DNA from: Pedobacter sp. BMA
GTDB taxonomy: Bacteria; Bacteroidota; Bacteroidia; Sphingobacteriales; Sphingobacteriaceae
Assembly: GCF_001027745.1 (NCBI RefSeq)
Contig: NZ_LECU01000008.1
Coordinates: 62,001 to 126,000 of the forward strand
Reading direction: 5' to 3'
DNA length: 64,000 nt
Made by a program: the position numbers and the translations under genes. Shown one piece after another: positions 1-8,863 of this stretch; position 1 is the stretch's first letter, and each line of letters opens with the position of its first letter. The notes beneath the pieces were generated by a model. It had not been told where the DNA came from and did no database searches. It worked only from the letters and a program-made list of their open reading frames with translations.

Positions 1-770
1 TTTCCATCTCCATCCATGTCGCCAATGGCCAGTTTTCCACCAGATTGTCCAAGAGGTATTTCTACCCGGGTAAACGCATCCGCTCTAAAACCTGATGTTA
101 AATTATTTTTATAAATAGATATTAAACCACTTTCCAATACGATGATATCTTGCTTACCGTCTCCATCCATATCTGCTATTGCCACATTTTCAGACCCGGA
201 TTTTGTTTGTAAGCTGATTGTAGTGGTAAAAGAATTGTTATTCAACAGCTCAGTTCGTCCCATATTAGGACAGATGTATAAAATATTTGAACCCAAATTC
301 ACGTAAACCAAATCCTTCCTACCGTCGCCGTCTAAATCTCCAGCCGATATAGCAGAATTTGCCGAACCACCATTTCTGGAGGTTTCGATATCGAAATCAG
401 AAGCAAACATCTTATCTTCACGCGGGTAGGTGGAAATAAAATACTTTGATGATTTGACTGATAAACCAGTGACGGTATTGAGTATGTTAAACGAACCGGT
501 TCCTCCTGTTGGTGGGATGATAAAGCTAAGCTGTGTTTCTGTGGCGGCTTTTAACTGGACTTTTACGCCTGAAAAATAGACGACATTTTTGTCTACTGAA
601 GAATTAAAGTTTTTTCCAGCAACATTCACTACGGTACCTGGCGCCCCTTTCTCCGGACTAAACGATTCAATGATAGGCGCTTGACAAAAGCCAATTGTAG
701 GAATTAAAAAAAAGAGCAGATAAAGCGGCAGCAGACCTGATTTAATAGATCTTAATAGATTTGAAAGCAT
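1..770 (-). CDS. Secreted IPT/TIG and FG-GAP (VCBS) repeat protein, 3' end cut by window edge
   Basis: The frame is open on the minus strand from an ATG at 770 to the left edge (256 codons, no stop). Residues 1-30 are a signal peptide with a hydrophobic core ending near GFCQ. Residues about 32-115 look like an IPT/TIG immunoglobulin-like domain (ESFSPEKGAPGTVVNVAGKNF). Three FG-GAP/VCBS calcium-binding loops follow: DLDGDGRKD near 145, DMDGDGKQD near 200 and DMDGDG at the edge. The repeat spacing of about 50-55 residues suggests a beta-propeller. Such proteins are exported and in Bacteroidota often end in a sorting domain, which cannot be seen here. The function is unknown; adhesion or surface binding is the usual guess. 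It lies downstream of the UDP-sugar dehydrogenase gene on the same strand, separated by about 240 bp without an obvious gene. Confidence 0.85.
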   Translation of the reverse strand, partial: MLSNLLRSIKSGLLPLYLLFFLIPTIGFCQAPIIESFSPEKGAPGTVVNVAGKNFNSSVDKNVVYFSGVKVQLKAATETQLSFIIPPTGGTGSFNILNTVTGLSVKSSKYFISTYPREDKMFASDFDIETSRNGGSANSAISAGDLDGDGRKDLVYVNLGSNILYICPNMGRTELLNNNSFTTTISLQTKSGSENVAIADMDGDGKQDIIVLESGLISIYKNNLTSGFRADAFTRVEIPLGQSGGKLAIGDMDGDG

Positions 771-1007
771 TAAATTTAATTCAGTTGGTTTATATAGGGA
801 ATTTGGAATTACCCATGCCTAAAGATAATGGAAAATATTTATCTTTTCACACATCGAATAAAATTCCATTGGATCATTTGCCCGTTCTAAATCCCTAGGT
901 ACCATAAGTGTTTAGATTTGATTTCGGACATTAAAAGGAGTAGATAGCTCAGTGTATAGATTAACCAGATAAAAACAAGAACTAGCTACCCATGCGTGGT
1001 AAGCAAT

Positions 1008-2291
1008 TTACAACCTGGCATCAACCAATTCTCTTGGAACAAAAGATTTGGTATCAAAAATCACAGCACCTTCCTGTTTAAACTTTCCGTAATCAATTTC
1101 CAGAAACTGCTGATGTGCCACAGCCAGGATCACCGCGTCATAGCTTTTGATTGCCGCGGCTGGGATCAAATTGAATCCATATTCTGTTTTAACTTCTGTC
1201 GCATTGGCCCAAGGGTCATAAACCTCAACATTTAAACTGAAAGATTTTAATTCTTTATAGATATCGATTACACGGGTATTGCGGGTATCCGGACAGTTTT
1301 CTTTGAAGGCAAAACCCAATATTAATACACGTGCGCCATTGATCACTTTATTTTTAGCCACCATCATTTTGATGACCTTGTTCGCCACAAACATTCCCAT
1401 ATTATCGTTTACCCTTCTGCCCGACAGAATCACTTCAGGTTTATAACCCAGCGATTCAGATTTATGGGCCAGGTAGTAAGGATCTACCCCGATACAGTGA
1501 CCGCCTACCAAACCTGGCTTGTAATTCAGAAAATTCCATTTGGTTGCGGCAGCCGCCAGTACATCCGTGGTGTCAATCTCCATCCGATCGAAGATCAGCG
1601 CCAGCTCATTAACAAAGGAGATGTTCACATCGCGTTGCGCATTCTCAATGGCTTTTGAAGCTTCGGCAACTTTGATGCTCGGCGCTAAATGCGTTCCGGC
1701 TGTAATAATAGAAGAATAAAGTTCGTTTATTACAACAGCGATTTCTGGCGTGGAGCCAGAAGTAACTTTTTTAATTTTAGTAAGGGTATTCACTTTATCA
1801 CCCGGGTTAATCCTTTCCGGCGAATAACCGCAGAAAAAATCAACATTGTATGTTAACCCTGATACTTGTTCAAGCACAGGCACACAGTCTTCTTCGGTGC
1901 AGCCTGGATATACAGTAGATTCGTAAATCACGATATCTCCCTTTTTGATTACTTCTCCGATCATTTTACTGGCTTCCAGCAAGGGCTTTAAATCAGGGCT
2001 TTTCTGCTGATCGATCGGTGTAGGTACGGTGACGATGTAGATGGAACAATTGGCAATTTCATCGAGTCTGGCAGTAAGGGTTAGCCCCATTGTTGCTGCC
2101 TTGGGCTGCAACACCTGAGCAAGCGCATGGAGATCAGCTTCGTGCGTGGCATCTTCCAAACGACTCAATTCGTCTACCCGTTTAGCATTGATATCGAAGC
2201 CATAAACGGAATAATGTTTAGCAAATTCAATGGCCAATGGTAAACCAACATAGCCTAAACCAATAACTGCGATTTGCTTTCCCTTGTTCAT
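1008..2291 (-). CDS. tviB: UDP-N-acetyl-hexosamine 6-dehydrogenase (TviB/WbpO type)
   Basis: This protein oxidises the C6 hydroxyl of a UDP-HexNAc to a uronic acid, using two NAD+, for capsule or O-antigen synthesis in the cytoplasm. The sequence shows the N-terminal Rossmann motif GLGYVGLPLA (residues 11-20), the central GYSPERINPGDK motif (155-166) and the catalytic cysteine Cys266 in GGHCIGVDPYYL. The I-G-V after the Cys is typical of the TviB/WbpO/CapL branch rather than WecC/WbpA, where Pro is usual. The length of 427 aa is normal for the family. It is transcribed divergently from GDP-fucose synthase. A TAnnTTTG box sits just before the start codon. Substrate choice (GlcNAc or GalNAc) cannot be decided from sequence. 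No matching epimerase (tviC/wbpP) is in the window. Confidence 0.88.
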   Translation of the reverse strand: MNKGKQIAVIGLGYVGLPLAIEFAKHYSVYGFDINAKRVDELSRLEDATHEADLHALAQVLQPKAATMGLTLTARLDEIANCSIYIVTVPTPIDQQKSPDLKPLLEASKMIGEVIKKGDIVIYESTVYPGCTEEDCVPVLEQVSGLTYNVDFFCGYSPERINPGDKVNTLTKIKKVTSGSTPEIAVVINELYSSIITAGTHLAPSIKVAEASKAIENAQRDVNISFVNELALIFDRMEIDTTDVLAAAATKWNFLNYKPGLVGGHCIGVDPYYLAHKSESLGYKPEVILSGRRVNDNMGMFVANKVIKMMVAKNKVINGARVLILGFAFKENCPDTRNTRVIDIYKELKSFSLNVEVYDPWANATEVKTEYGFNLIPAAAIKSYDAVILAVAHQQFLEIDYGKFKQEGAVIFDTKSFVPRELVDARL

Positions 2292-2298
2292 AGATGCG

Positions 2299-2306
2299 CA
2301 AATATA
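2299..2306 (-). promoter_or_regulatory. Bacteroidota -7 promoter box for tviB
   Basis: On the minus strand this reads TATATTTG, an exact match to the TAnnTTTG -7 element. Only seven bases separate it from the ATG at 2291, so the predicted transcript has almost no leader. No convincing -33 TTTG was found. Confidence 0.5.
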
Positions 2307-2389
2307 TATAAAAAGGCATGAAGGGTGAAACGGGTACTGAGGGATGGAAATAGAATGATTTCATTTCCAAATTATTTATTAAATCTATG

Positions 2390-2397
2390 TACTTTTG
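2390..2397 (+). promoter_or_regulatory. Bacteroidota -7 promoter box for GDP-fucose synthase
   Basis: TACTTTTG matches TAnnTTTG. The expected transcription start is near 2403, which is downstream of the ATG at 2325 and 15 bases upstream of the TTG at 2418. This argues that translation starts at the TTG. The -33 region is weak. Confidence 0.5.
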
Positions 2398-2417
2398 TGT
2401 CCATTAAAAATATAACA

Positions 2418-3344
2418 TTGGAAAAAAGCGCCAAAATTTACGTTGCCGGACATAGAGGTATGGTTGGCTCGGCTATTTGCAGAAAGTTACAGAGAGAAGG
2501 CTATACTAATTTGATCACAAGAAGTTCTTCTGAACTAGACTTACGTAATCAACAGGCTGTTGAGGATTTCTTCACAAAAGAAAAACCAGAGTATGTATTT
2601 CTGGCTGCGGCAAAGGTAGGCGGTATTATTGCCAACGACATATACAGAGCTGACTTCTTATTTGAAAATCTGGCTATTCAAAGTAATGTGATCCACAGCT
2701 CCTTCGTTCACAATGTTGAAAAATTGATGTTTTTAGGATCCAGCTGTATCTATCCTAAAATGGCGCCTCAACCCTTGAAAGAAGAATATCTATTAACCGG
2801 CTCTTTAGAAAGCACCAATGAGGCATATGCCATTGCGAAAATTGCAGGTATTAAAATGTGTGATGCATACCGCGACCAATACGGCTGTAACTTCATTTCA
2901 GTAATGCCAAGCAACCTATACGGCACCAATGATAATTACCACCCGGAAAATTCGCACGTACTTCCAGCACTAATTCGAAAAGTACATGAAGCCAAGTTAA
3001 ATAACCAAAAAGAAATTGTGGTTTGGGGTTCAGGATCGCCGATGCGGGAATTCCTCTTTGCCGATGATTTGGCAGAAGCTTGCTATTTCTTAATGGAAAA
3101 TTACAACGAGCCCAACCTAATTAATATTGGTACCGGAGAGGACCTGACGATTAAAGACCTGGCTTTACTCATCAAGGATGTATTGGGTTATGAAGGCGAA
3201 CTGGTATTTGATGCCAGCAAACCGGATGGAACGCCAAGAAAACTGATGGATGTAAGCAAATTGCATGCGTTAGGCTGGAAACATAAAATAGACCTGCGCG
3301 AAGGCATTGCCCTGGCTTATCAGGATTTCGAAAGCAGATACTAA
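2418..3344 (+). CDS. fcl: GDP-L-fucose synthase
   Basis: Converts GDP-4-keto-6-deoxy-mannose to GDP-L-fucose by epimerisation and NADPH reduction; a cytosolic extended SDR enzyme. Seen: the nucleotide-binding motif GHRGMVGSA close to the N-terminus, the catalytic Ser region LGSSCIYPKMAPQPL, and the YxxxK pair in YAIAKIAG. The frame opens at an ATG at 2325, but that adds about 31 residues with no family counterpart and lies upstream of a TAnnTTTG box at 2390-2397. I therefore chose the in-frame TTG at 2418 (EKSAKIYVAGHRG follows), giving 308 aa, the usual length. The partner GDP-mannose 4,6-dehydratase (gmd) is not in this window. A bidirectional terminator follows, shared with the convergent rmlA. 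An alternative name is wcaG. Confidence 0.9.
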   Translation: MEKSAKIYVAGHRGMVGSAICRKLQREGYTNLITRSSSELDLRNQQAVEDFFTKEKPEYVFLAAAKVGGIIANDIYRADFLFENLAIQSNVIHSSFVHNVEKLMFLGSSCIYPKMAPQPLKEEYLLTGSLESTNEAYAIAKIAGIKMCDAYRDQYGCNFISVMPSNLYGTNDNYHPENSHVLPALIRKVHEAKLNNQKEIVVWGSGSPMREFLFADDLAEACYFLMENYNEPNLINIGTGEDLTIKDLALLIKDVLGYEGELVFDASKPDGTPRKLMDVSKLHALGWKHKIDLREGIALAYQDFESRY

Positions 3345-3360
3345 GCATAATAAAAAACAA

Positions 3361-3385
3361 AAAATCCCGAATGATTCGGGATTTT
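3361..3385. terminator. Bidirectional intrinsic terminator between fcl and rmlA
   Basis: A 12-bp perfect stem (AAAATCCCGAAT / ATTCGGGATTTT) with a tiny loop is followed by a T run on the plus strand and preceded by an A run that gives a T run on the minus strand. It sits between two convergent genes. Confidence 0.85.
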
Positions 3386-3391
3386 TTTATG

Positions 3392-4252
3392 CTATTTAAT
3401 TTGCTTTAAGATATAGGCACCATAACCACTCTTAAGCAACGGTGTAGCAATTGCTTTAAGTTGTTCCGCATCGATAAAACCCATGCGGTAGGCAACCTCT
3501 TCGATGCAGCCGATTTTTAAGCCCTGGCGCTCTTCAATGATGCGCACAAACTCCCCAGCCTGCATCAAGGAGGCGAAGGTTCCGGTATCCAACCAGGCCG
3601 TGCCACGGCTCAGCACACCAACCTTCAGTTTACCACGTTCCAGATACACACGGTTCACATCGGTAATTTCATATTCGCCACGAGGGGAAGGTTTCACATT
3701 TTTGGCAATTTCAACCACTTCATTGTCGTAGAAATATAATCCCGGAACAGCATAATCTGATTTAGGTTGCTCCGGTTTCTCTTCTATGGAAATCGCTTGT
3801 TTGTTTTCATCAAACTCCACTACTCCATAACGCTCCGGATCAGCTACCTGATAGGCAAATACCACGCCGCCTTCCGGATCAGCACTTTCCTGCAATAATT
3901 TCGACATCCCATCTCCGTAGAAAATGTTATCGCCCAATACCAAAGCTACTTTATCCGTTCCGATGAAATCAGCACCGATCACAAAGGCTTGTGCCAGTCC
4001 GTTGGGTTCTGCTTGTACCGCATAGCTGAATTTACAGCCCAGCGATGCACCATCTCCCAGTAACTTTTCGAAGTTAGGCAGATCATGGGGCGTAGAAATA
4101 ATCAGAATCTCTTTAATACCCGCAAGCATTAAAGTAGACAGTGGATAGTAGATCATCGGTTTATCGTAAACCGGCATCATTTGCTTGCTGCAGGCAAGGG
4201 TGAGTGGATGCAGGCGCGTACCGCTACCGCCAGCTAAGATTATACCTTTCAT
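3392..4252 (-). CDS. rmlA: Glucose-1-phosphate thymidylyltransferase
   Basis: First enzyme of dTDP-L-rhamnose synthesis: glucose-1-phosphate plus dTTP gives dTDP-glucose. Length 286 aa is normal. Visible motifs: the N-terminal nucleotide-binding signature GGSGTRLHPLT, LGDNIFYGDG with the metal-binding aspartate, the EKP of the sugar site in IEEKPEQPKS, and GEYEITDVN. It is the last gene of the minus-strand set rmlB-rmlC-rmlD-rmlA, 36 bp after rmlD, and is closed by the terminator at 3361-3385. In this family dTDP-rhamnose often inhibits the enzyme allosterically; nothing in the sequence contradicts that. Synonym rfbA. Confidence 0.95.
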   Translation of the reverse strand: MKGIILAGGSGTRLHPLTLACSKQMMPVYDKPMIYYPLSTLMLAGIKEILIISTPHDLPNFEKLLGDGASLGCKFSYAVQAEPNGLAQAFVIGADFIGTDKVALVLGDNIFYGDGMSKLLQESADPEGGVVFAYQVADPERYGVVEFDENKQAISIEEKPEQPKSDYAVPGLYFYDNEVVEIAKNVKPSPRGEYEITDVNRVYLERGKLKVGVLSRGTAWLDTGTFASLMQAGEFVRIIEERQGLKIGCIEEVAYRMGFIDAEQLKAIATPLLKSGYGAYILKQIK

Positions 4253-4288
4253 ATATGGAAATTAGATTTGAGACACTAGATGTAAAAT

Positions 4289-5143
4289 TTAAGAAAGTTT
4301 ATCGATACAAGCCACAAGGCTATCTCTCCAGTATGGAATGCTGATATTAAAAGTACTTTTGATTTTGCTTTTATCCATTACCGAAAAAGGAGGGCGTGTG
4401 GCTTTAGTAGGGTAAGCCGAACCGGGAATGGGATTGGCTTTTACCTGTGTGTTGCTGATATCAAAGATGGCTTTTGCAAAATCAAACCAGCTGGTTACCC
4501 CCTCGTTGCTGTAATGGTACAAACCGTAAGCGGTTGAACCGGAAGCAATGATATCGAAAATGGCATTAGCCAGGTCGATGGCATAAGTGGGTGTACCCAC
4601 CTGATCAGCAATGATGTTCAATTCATCACGCTCGGCACCGAGCTTTAGCATCGTTTTTACGAAGTTGTTGGCGTATTCTGAATACAGCCAGCTGGTACGT
4701 AAAATGAAATGCTGCGGCAATAAGGCCATCACCGCTTTTTCGCCATCCAGTTTGGTTTGTCCGTATACACTAACTGGCAGTGCTTCGTCATCTTCCTTCA
4801 ATAGCTTGACCTCATTTCCGGCAAACACGAAGTCAGTGGAAATGTGCACTAAAGTAGACTGATGCGCAGCACAAGCCAGGGCCAGATTAGCGGCACCGGT
4901 TTCATTCACTGCTTTGGCCAGTTCCACTTCATCTTCTGCTTTATCTACGGCGGTATAAGCGGCACAATTGATGACGAAAGCTGGTTTCTCTTTTTCAAGC
5001 AGGCTGTTTAAGGCTTCCTGATCCAGGATATTGGCATCTGCTTCAGCAGGAAATATCATTTCGCTAATGCCTCTGCGTTCGGCAACGGTTTTTAAACATT
5101 GGCCCAATTGCCCGCCGGCACCAATCACTAATATTTTACCCAT
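4289..5143 (-). CDS. rmlD: dTDP-4-dehydrorhamnose reductase
   Basis: Final step of dTDP-L-rhamnose synthesis, an NADPH-dependent reduction of dTDP-4-keto-rhamnose. Seen: the Rossmann motif GAGGQLGQ at the N-terminus, a conserved Ser/Thr region VHISTDFVF, and the YxxxK pair in YGQTKLDGE. The open frame starts at 5158 (MLNYN...), but the family begins at the fold itself, so I place the start at the ATG at 5143 (MGKILVIGAG). This overlaps the end of rmlC by 8 bp, consistent with translational coupling. Length 284 aa fits. Synonym rfbD. Confidence 0.93.
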   Translation of the reverse strand: MGKILVIGAGGQLGQCLKTVAERRGISEMIFPAEADANILDQEALNSLLEKEKPAFVINCAAYTAVDKAEDEVELAKAVNETGAANLALACAAHQSTLVHISTDFVFAGNEVKLLKEDDEALPVSVYGQTKLDGEKAVMALLPQHFILRTSWLYSEYANNFVKTMLKLGAERDELNIIADQVGTPTYAIDLANAIFDIIASGSTAYGLYHYSNEGVTSWFDFAKAIFDISNTQVKANPIPGSAYPTKATRPPFSVMDKSKIKSTFNISIPYWRDSLVACIDKLS

Positions 5144-5684
5144 GTTGTAATTCAGCAAATGGTTTTAAAAGCATGTCTTTTTCGGAGATCGACTCCATTC
5201 CGGCTGGAATCAGCCAGTCTATATTCAAATCCCTATCATTATAAATGACACCGGTCTCTGAAGCTTTATTGTAAAAGTTGTCGCATTTGTAAAGGAACTC
5301 CACAGTTTCACTTAATACGGAAAAGCCATGAACAAATCCACGAGGGATATACAACTGCAATTTGTTTTCGGCACTCAAACGTACGGCCACATGCTGTCCG
5401 TAAGTCGGAGAACCCGGACGAACATCAACCGCTACATCCAATACTTCTCCTTTGGTTACACGCACCAGTTTGGCTTGTGCAAAAGCACCGGTTTGGGCAT
5501 GTAAACCACGGATGACACCGTAAGATGAATAAGATTGATTGTCTTGTACAAAGGCACCGGAAAGCCCCGTTTTATCTTCAAACGTTTGTTGATTAAAGCT
5601 TTCGAAAAAATAACCACGTGCATCATCAAAAACCCTTGGCTTTAAAATCAGACAGTCTTTTATTCCTGTTTCAGTAATTTCCAT
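5136..5684 (-). CDS. rmlC: dTDP-4-dehydrorhamnose 3,5-epimerase
   Basis: Epimerises dTDP-4-keto-6-deoxy-glucose at C3 and C5; a cupin-fold cytosolic dimer. Seen: VIRGLHAQ with the conserved catalytic His, and YIPRGFVHGFSVLS, the second family signature. The length of 182 aa is normal. Its ATG shares one base with the rmlB stop codon (TAATG), and it overlaps rmlD at its 3' end, so the order of pathway genes is kept by tight coupling. Synonym rfbC. Confidence 0.95.
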   Translation of the reverse strand: MEITETGIKDCLILKPRVFDDARGYFFESFNQQTFEDKTGLSGAFVQDNQSYSSYGVIRGLHAQTGAFAQAKLVRVTKGEVLDVAVDVRPGSPTYGQHVAVRLSAENKLQLYIPRGFVHGFSVLSETVEFLYKCDNFYNKASETGVIYNDRDLNIDWLIPAGMESISEKDMLLKPFAELQHG

Positions 5685-6736
5685 TATTTAGCGCTGTACT
5701 GTTGCTCGTAGTAAGATTGATAGTTTCCTGAAGTTACGTTGTTTAACCAGTCTTCGTTTTGTAAATACCAGTCTACCGTTTTCGCTAAACCTTCTTCGAA
5801 CTGTAAGCTGGGTACCCAGTCTAACTGATTTTGCAATTTGCTCGAATCGATAGCATAACGCAAATCATGTCCGGCCCTGTCGGTTACATAAGTAATCAGC
5901 TTAGCGGATTCGCCAGCTTCACGGCCCAGTTTCTGGTCCATGATGGTGCATAGCAAATTGATCAGGTCGATATTTTTCCACTCGTTGTGTCCGCCGATAT
6001 TATAGGTATCGCCAGTTTTAGAATTGTGGAAAATCACGTCGATGGCACGTGCATGGTCTTCTACCCATAGCCAGTCGCGTACGTTTTCACCTTTACCGTA
6101 AACCGGTACTGGTTTGTTATTTTTAATATTGTTAATGGCTAAAGGGATCAGCTTTTCAGGAAAGTGATGTGAACCATAGTTGTTTGAACAGTTTGAAATC
6201 ACACAGTCCATACCATAAGTATCATGGTATGCCCTTACAAAGTGATCGGAGCTGGCTTTGGAGGCGGAATACGGACTATGTGGATTATAAGCAGTAGTTT
6301 CCGTGAACATGCCCTCTTCACCCAGTGCGCCATATACCTCATCCGTACTCACATGGTAGAAACGTTTCTGGTCGTAAGCACCTTTCCACGACTCACGTGC
6401 TGCATTTAATAAGTTTACCGTACCAATCACGTTGGTCATTACGAAAGCAGTAGGATCTGCAATAGAACGGTCTACATGACTTTCGGCAGCGAGGTGAATG
6501 ACTGCATCAAAGTTTTCGTTTTTGAATAATTCGAAAATGGCACTGGCATCAGTGATATCTTCTTTAACAAAACGGTAGTTTGGTTTATTTTCGATATCGG
6601 TTAAGTTGGCGAGGTTACCGGCATAGGTAAGCGCATCTAAATTAACAATTTCGTATTGCGGGTAGTTGTTTACAAAACGACGAACGACGTGAGAGCCAAT
6701 AAAGCCTGCACCACCTGTTATGAGAATTTTTTTCAC
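5684..6736 (-). CDS. rmlB: dTDP-glucose 4,6-dehydratase
   Basis: Second pathway enzyme: dTDP-glucose to dTDP-4-keto-6-deoxy-glucose with bound NAD+. Seen: GGAGFIGSH at residues 8-16, HLAAESHVDRS, the catalytic STDEVYG segment, and YSASKASSDH with the YxxxK pair. Length 350 aa is normal. It is the first gene of the rhamnose operon on the minus strand; the operon order is B-C-D-A. A promoter candidate lies about 25 bp upstream of the ATG. dTDP-rhamnose and GDP-fucose made here presumably feed the glycosyltransferases of an O-antigen or exopolysaccharide locus to the left of this window. Synonym rfbB. Confidence 0.96.
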   Translation of the reverse strand: MKKILITGGAGFIGSHVVRRFVNNYPQYEIVNLDALTYAGNLANLTDIENKPNYRFVKEDITDASAIFELFKNENFDAVIHLAAESHVDRSIADPTAFVMTNVIGTVNLLNAARESWKGAYDQKRFYHVSTDEVYGALGEEGMFTETTAYNPHSPYSASKASSDHFVRAYHDTYGMDCVISNCSNNYGSHHFPEKLIPLAINNIKNNKPVPVYGKGENVRDWLWVEDHARAIDVIFHNSKTGDTYNIGGHNEWKNIDLINLLCTIMDQKLGREAGESAKLITYVTDRAGHDLRYAIDSSKLQNQLDWVPSLQFEEGLAKTVDWYLQNEDWLNNVTSGNYQSYYEQQYSAK

Positions 6737-6759
6737 TTTATTATTTGAGTTTCAGGTGG

Positions 6760-6790
6760 CTAAATTAACACAGATAATGCTAAAAGTCAA
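6760..6790 (-). promoter_or_regulatory. Promoter candidate for the rml operon
   Basis: On the minus strand: TTG (6788-6790), a 20-base spacer, then TAATTTAG (6760-6767), one mismatch from TAnnTTTG. The predicted start is near 6754, giving a short leader before the rmlB ATG. Confidence 0.4.
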
Positions 6791-6892
6791 TGTTTTTGGC
6801 TGGATAGATGGTCGAATAGCCCTATTTCGCCAGATTAAGAACTGAAAAGGCTCAATTAACAGGTAAAATGAATAGAGTAAACAATAAAGTAT

Positions 6893-7459
6893 CTACATCG
6901 CGGCAACCGAACTCTCCAGTTCCTGGTACCAGGCTTCGCCATACTTACGGATGAGCGGTCCTTTCAAAAAGCTGTATACCGGTACCTTTAGCTCGCGGCC
7001 GAAAGTACAGGCATCATGGCAGATGTGCCACCTGTCGTAGTTCAGCACATCAAATTCCGGATATTTGGTAATGCGGATCGGGTATAAATGGCAGGACATT
7101 GGTTTTTGCCAGTCTACAATGCCTTGCTCGTAAGCTTTCTCAATGGCACATTTAGTAATGCCACCTTCAAATAAAACATAAGCACACTCTTTGTTTTTAT
7201 CTACACAAGGCGTAGTTAAGTCGCCGTCTTCATCCACCACATAAGTCCCTTGTTCTTCGATGGCTTTGATGCCTTTTTCGTTGAGCAGGTGTTTGATTTT
7301 CGGATAGATTTCTTCCAGTATCGCGGTTTCATCATGATCTAATGGTGCACCTGAATCGCCCTCCACACAGCAAATGCCTTTGCACTTGCTTAAATTACAT
7401 ACAAAGTTTTCTTTTAAAACGTCTTCGTGCACCAGCACCTGTTCCACTTCTATCATCAT
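6893..7459 (-). CDS. DUF3109 family cysteine-cluster protein
   Basis: A 188-aa cytosolic protein of the DUF3109 family, common in Bacteroidota and of unknown function. The cysteine layout is its main feature: CNLSKCKGICCVEGD near the N-terminus (C-x5-C-x3-CC), then CVDKNKEC, a single Cys in ITKCAIEKA, MSCHLYP and WHICHDAC. Such clusters resemble the YkgJ/CxxxCxxCC group and suggest bound metal or an iron-sulfur centre; that is inference. The start codon shares a base with the DUF3108 stop (TAATG), so the two are translated as a unit. MM at the start makes 7459 and 7456 equally possible. Confidence 0.85.
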   Translation of the reverse strand: MMIEVEQVLVHEDVLKENFVCNLSKCKGICCVEGDSGAPLDHDETAILEEIYPKIKHLLNEKGIKAIEEQGTYVVDEDGDLTTPCVDKNKECAYVLFEGGITKCAIEKAYEQGIVDWQKPMSCHLYPIRITKYPEFDVLNYDRWHICHDACTFGRELKVPVYSFLKGPLIRKYGEAWYQELESSVAAM

Positions 7460-8232
7460 TATTCTTTTGCTAAAGCATATTTAAGCCCATCGGCCGATTT
7501 CAACTCCATTGTAACCGCACCCACCAGGATTTCGACCTGCGCTTTTACCGGCACACGGTTCCCATCATCGGTGACCCAAAGATACAAACGACTATCCTTT
7601 TTAAAAATACGTCCAGGCTTAATAGATGGACTAAATTTTAAACACCTGATGTTTCCCAGCTTACTTTTAACGGTTTCTTTACCAGCATATTCCACTTCGA
7701 GCGCGGAGATTTCATCCTGCAGGAAATAGTTCAGCTTAAACTTGTCGCCTACTTTGAGCTTGCTGATGTCCAGACTGCGGGCAAAATAATAGGCCGATAC
7801 CAGATCAAAGGTCTGCGTGGTTGGGGTGGTAAAGGTGCCCCGGTTGGAGACTACCTTTTTGCCGTCCTGATTAAAGCGTGCCTTATCCTGGCGTTTATAG
7901 CTGGCTTCACGGATGTTCTCCTGGTAAAAGTAGGGCAACAAATCGGTTCTATCGATATAGGAATCGTAATGGTCCCTGATTTTATAAAAGACATCAAAGG
8001 TACCGGAGGTTTCGGCATCTACCGTGAGTTTATAGGTAGGCCTGCCGTCGAACTTCAGATCGGAGTTGGTCACTTTCAGCGTACCCTCGGCCGCGGTGAT
8101 GAAGCCGTAGCGGAGTTTGTACTTGAGTACCTCCCCTTCCTGAAATACAGGTTCCTTTTTGATGGGGAGCTCCTGCGCCAGACTCGTCAGGCTAAGAAGC
8201 ACCCCGGTGAAGATGAATAGTATTGGTTTCAT
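7459..8232 (-). CDS. DUF3108 domain periplasmic protein
   Basis: An exported protein of unknown function with the DUF3108 fold. The frame opens at 8274, but the signal peptide begins at the internal ATG at 8232 (MKPILFIFTGVLLSLTSLAQ), so I chose that start, giving 257 aa. The rest is beta-rich with conserved segments such as EGEVLKYKLRYGFITAAEG near residue 30 and LRCLKFSP-like features further on. It lies 69 bp after the DUF2480 gene and overlaps the DUF3109 gene by one base, so DUF2480-DUF3108-DUF3109 is probably one transcript. A role in the envelope is plausible from export only. Confidence 0.82.
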   Translation of the reverse strand: MKPILFIFTGVLLSLTSLAQELPIKKEPVFQEGEVLKYKLRYGFITAAEGTLKVTNSDLKFDGRPTYKLTVDAETSGTFDVFYKIRDHYDSYIDRTDLLPYFYQENIREASYKRQDKARFNQDGKKVVSNRGTFTTPTTQTFDLVSAYYFARSLDISKLKVGDKFKLNYFLQDEISALEVEYAGKETVKSKLGNIRCLKFSPSIKPGRIFKKDSRLYLWVTDDGNRVPVKAQVEILVGAVTMELKSADGLKYALAKE

Positions 8233-8301
8233 TTGCGTGTGTGTTTGCATGAAGATATGCAAAAAGTAAACCAAATTCCAAACAGCATGAACAAACTCAG
8301 G

Positions 8302-8817
8302 CTAATCCTTCCTTTTGAAGACCGGCACCGTAGAGCATGGCTCCCCGAACATGATGCTCTTTACGACTGGTGTAAGCAGATTGGTGATCTCTACATAAGC
8401 AGATACAGGTACATCGATATCGCCACAACCTTTTACCACTACCCTCTCGTTGGCATAGGCCTGAGGATCGATTTTAGATAAGGCTTTGGTGGCCAGAACA
8501 GCTTCGAGGGTATCAAGCGTGCCGAATACCACTTCATGGGCATAAGGCTTCATTTTATTGGCCAGCAGCATATAGGCCCAGGTAGGTACGATAGCATCGG
8601 CTGAGCAGAAGATGGCAACATTTTTATCCTGGTACTGGCTCCAGTCGTGGGTTTTGATGAACTCGCGGAAATCCTTTTCGCGCAGCATTAAACCATGGAA
8701 AAGATTATCCTTGATATCGTACAGTACACGCTCGCCTTTGTGATAAAAGTCTTCGAGGTTTAAGGTGATTAAACCACTGTTAGCTACTTTGTTGATGATG
8801 TTTTCCTGAATGTCCAT
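8302..8817 (-). CDS. DUF2480 family protein
   Basis: A 171-aa soluble protein matching the DUF2480 family, which is nearly restricted to Bacteroidota and has no known function. Seen: a conserved LEDFYHKGERVLYDIKD segment near residue 20, then WSQYQDKNVAIFCSADAIVPTWAYM, and a C-terminal region with a Cys (VVVKGCGDIDV) and another near the end (FGEPCSTVPVFKR). The paired cysteines could bind a metal, but this is speculative. It starts right after the terminator of the PpiD-like gene and has its own promoter candidate at 8864-8871. Confidence 0.85.
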   Translation of the reverse strand: MDIQENIINKVANSGLITLNLEDFYHKGERVLYDIKDNLFHGLMLREKDFREFIKTHDWSQYQDKNVAIFCSADAIVPTWAYMLLANKMKPYAHEVVFGTLDTLEAVLATKALSKIDPQAYANERVVVKGCGDIDVPVSAYVEITNLLTPVVKSIMFGEPCSTVPVFKRKD

Positions 8818-8834
8818 GGCCTGTAAATAAAAAA

Positions 8835-8862
8835 AACCGTTCCGAAGATCCTCGGAACGGTT
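8835..8862 (-). terminator. Intrinsic terminator of the PpiD-like gene
   Basis: A perfect 11-bp stem (AACCGTTCCGA / TCGGAACGGTT) with a 6-base loop is followed on the minus strand by eight T residues. Confidence 0.9.
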
Positions 8863-8863
8863 A

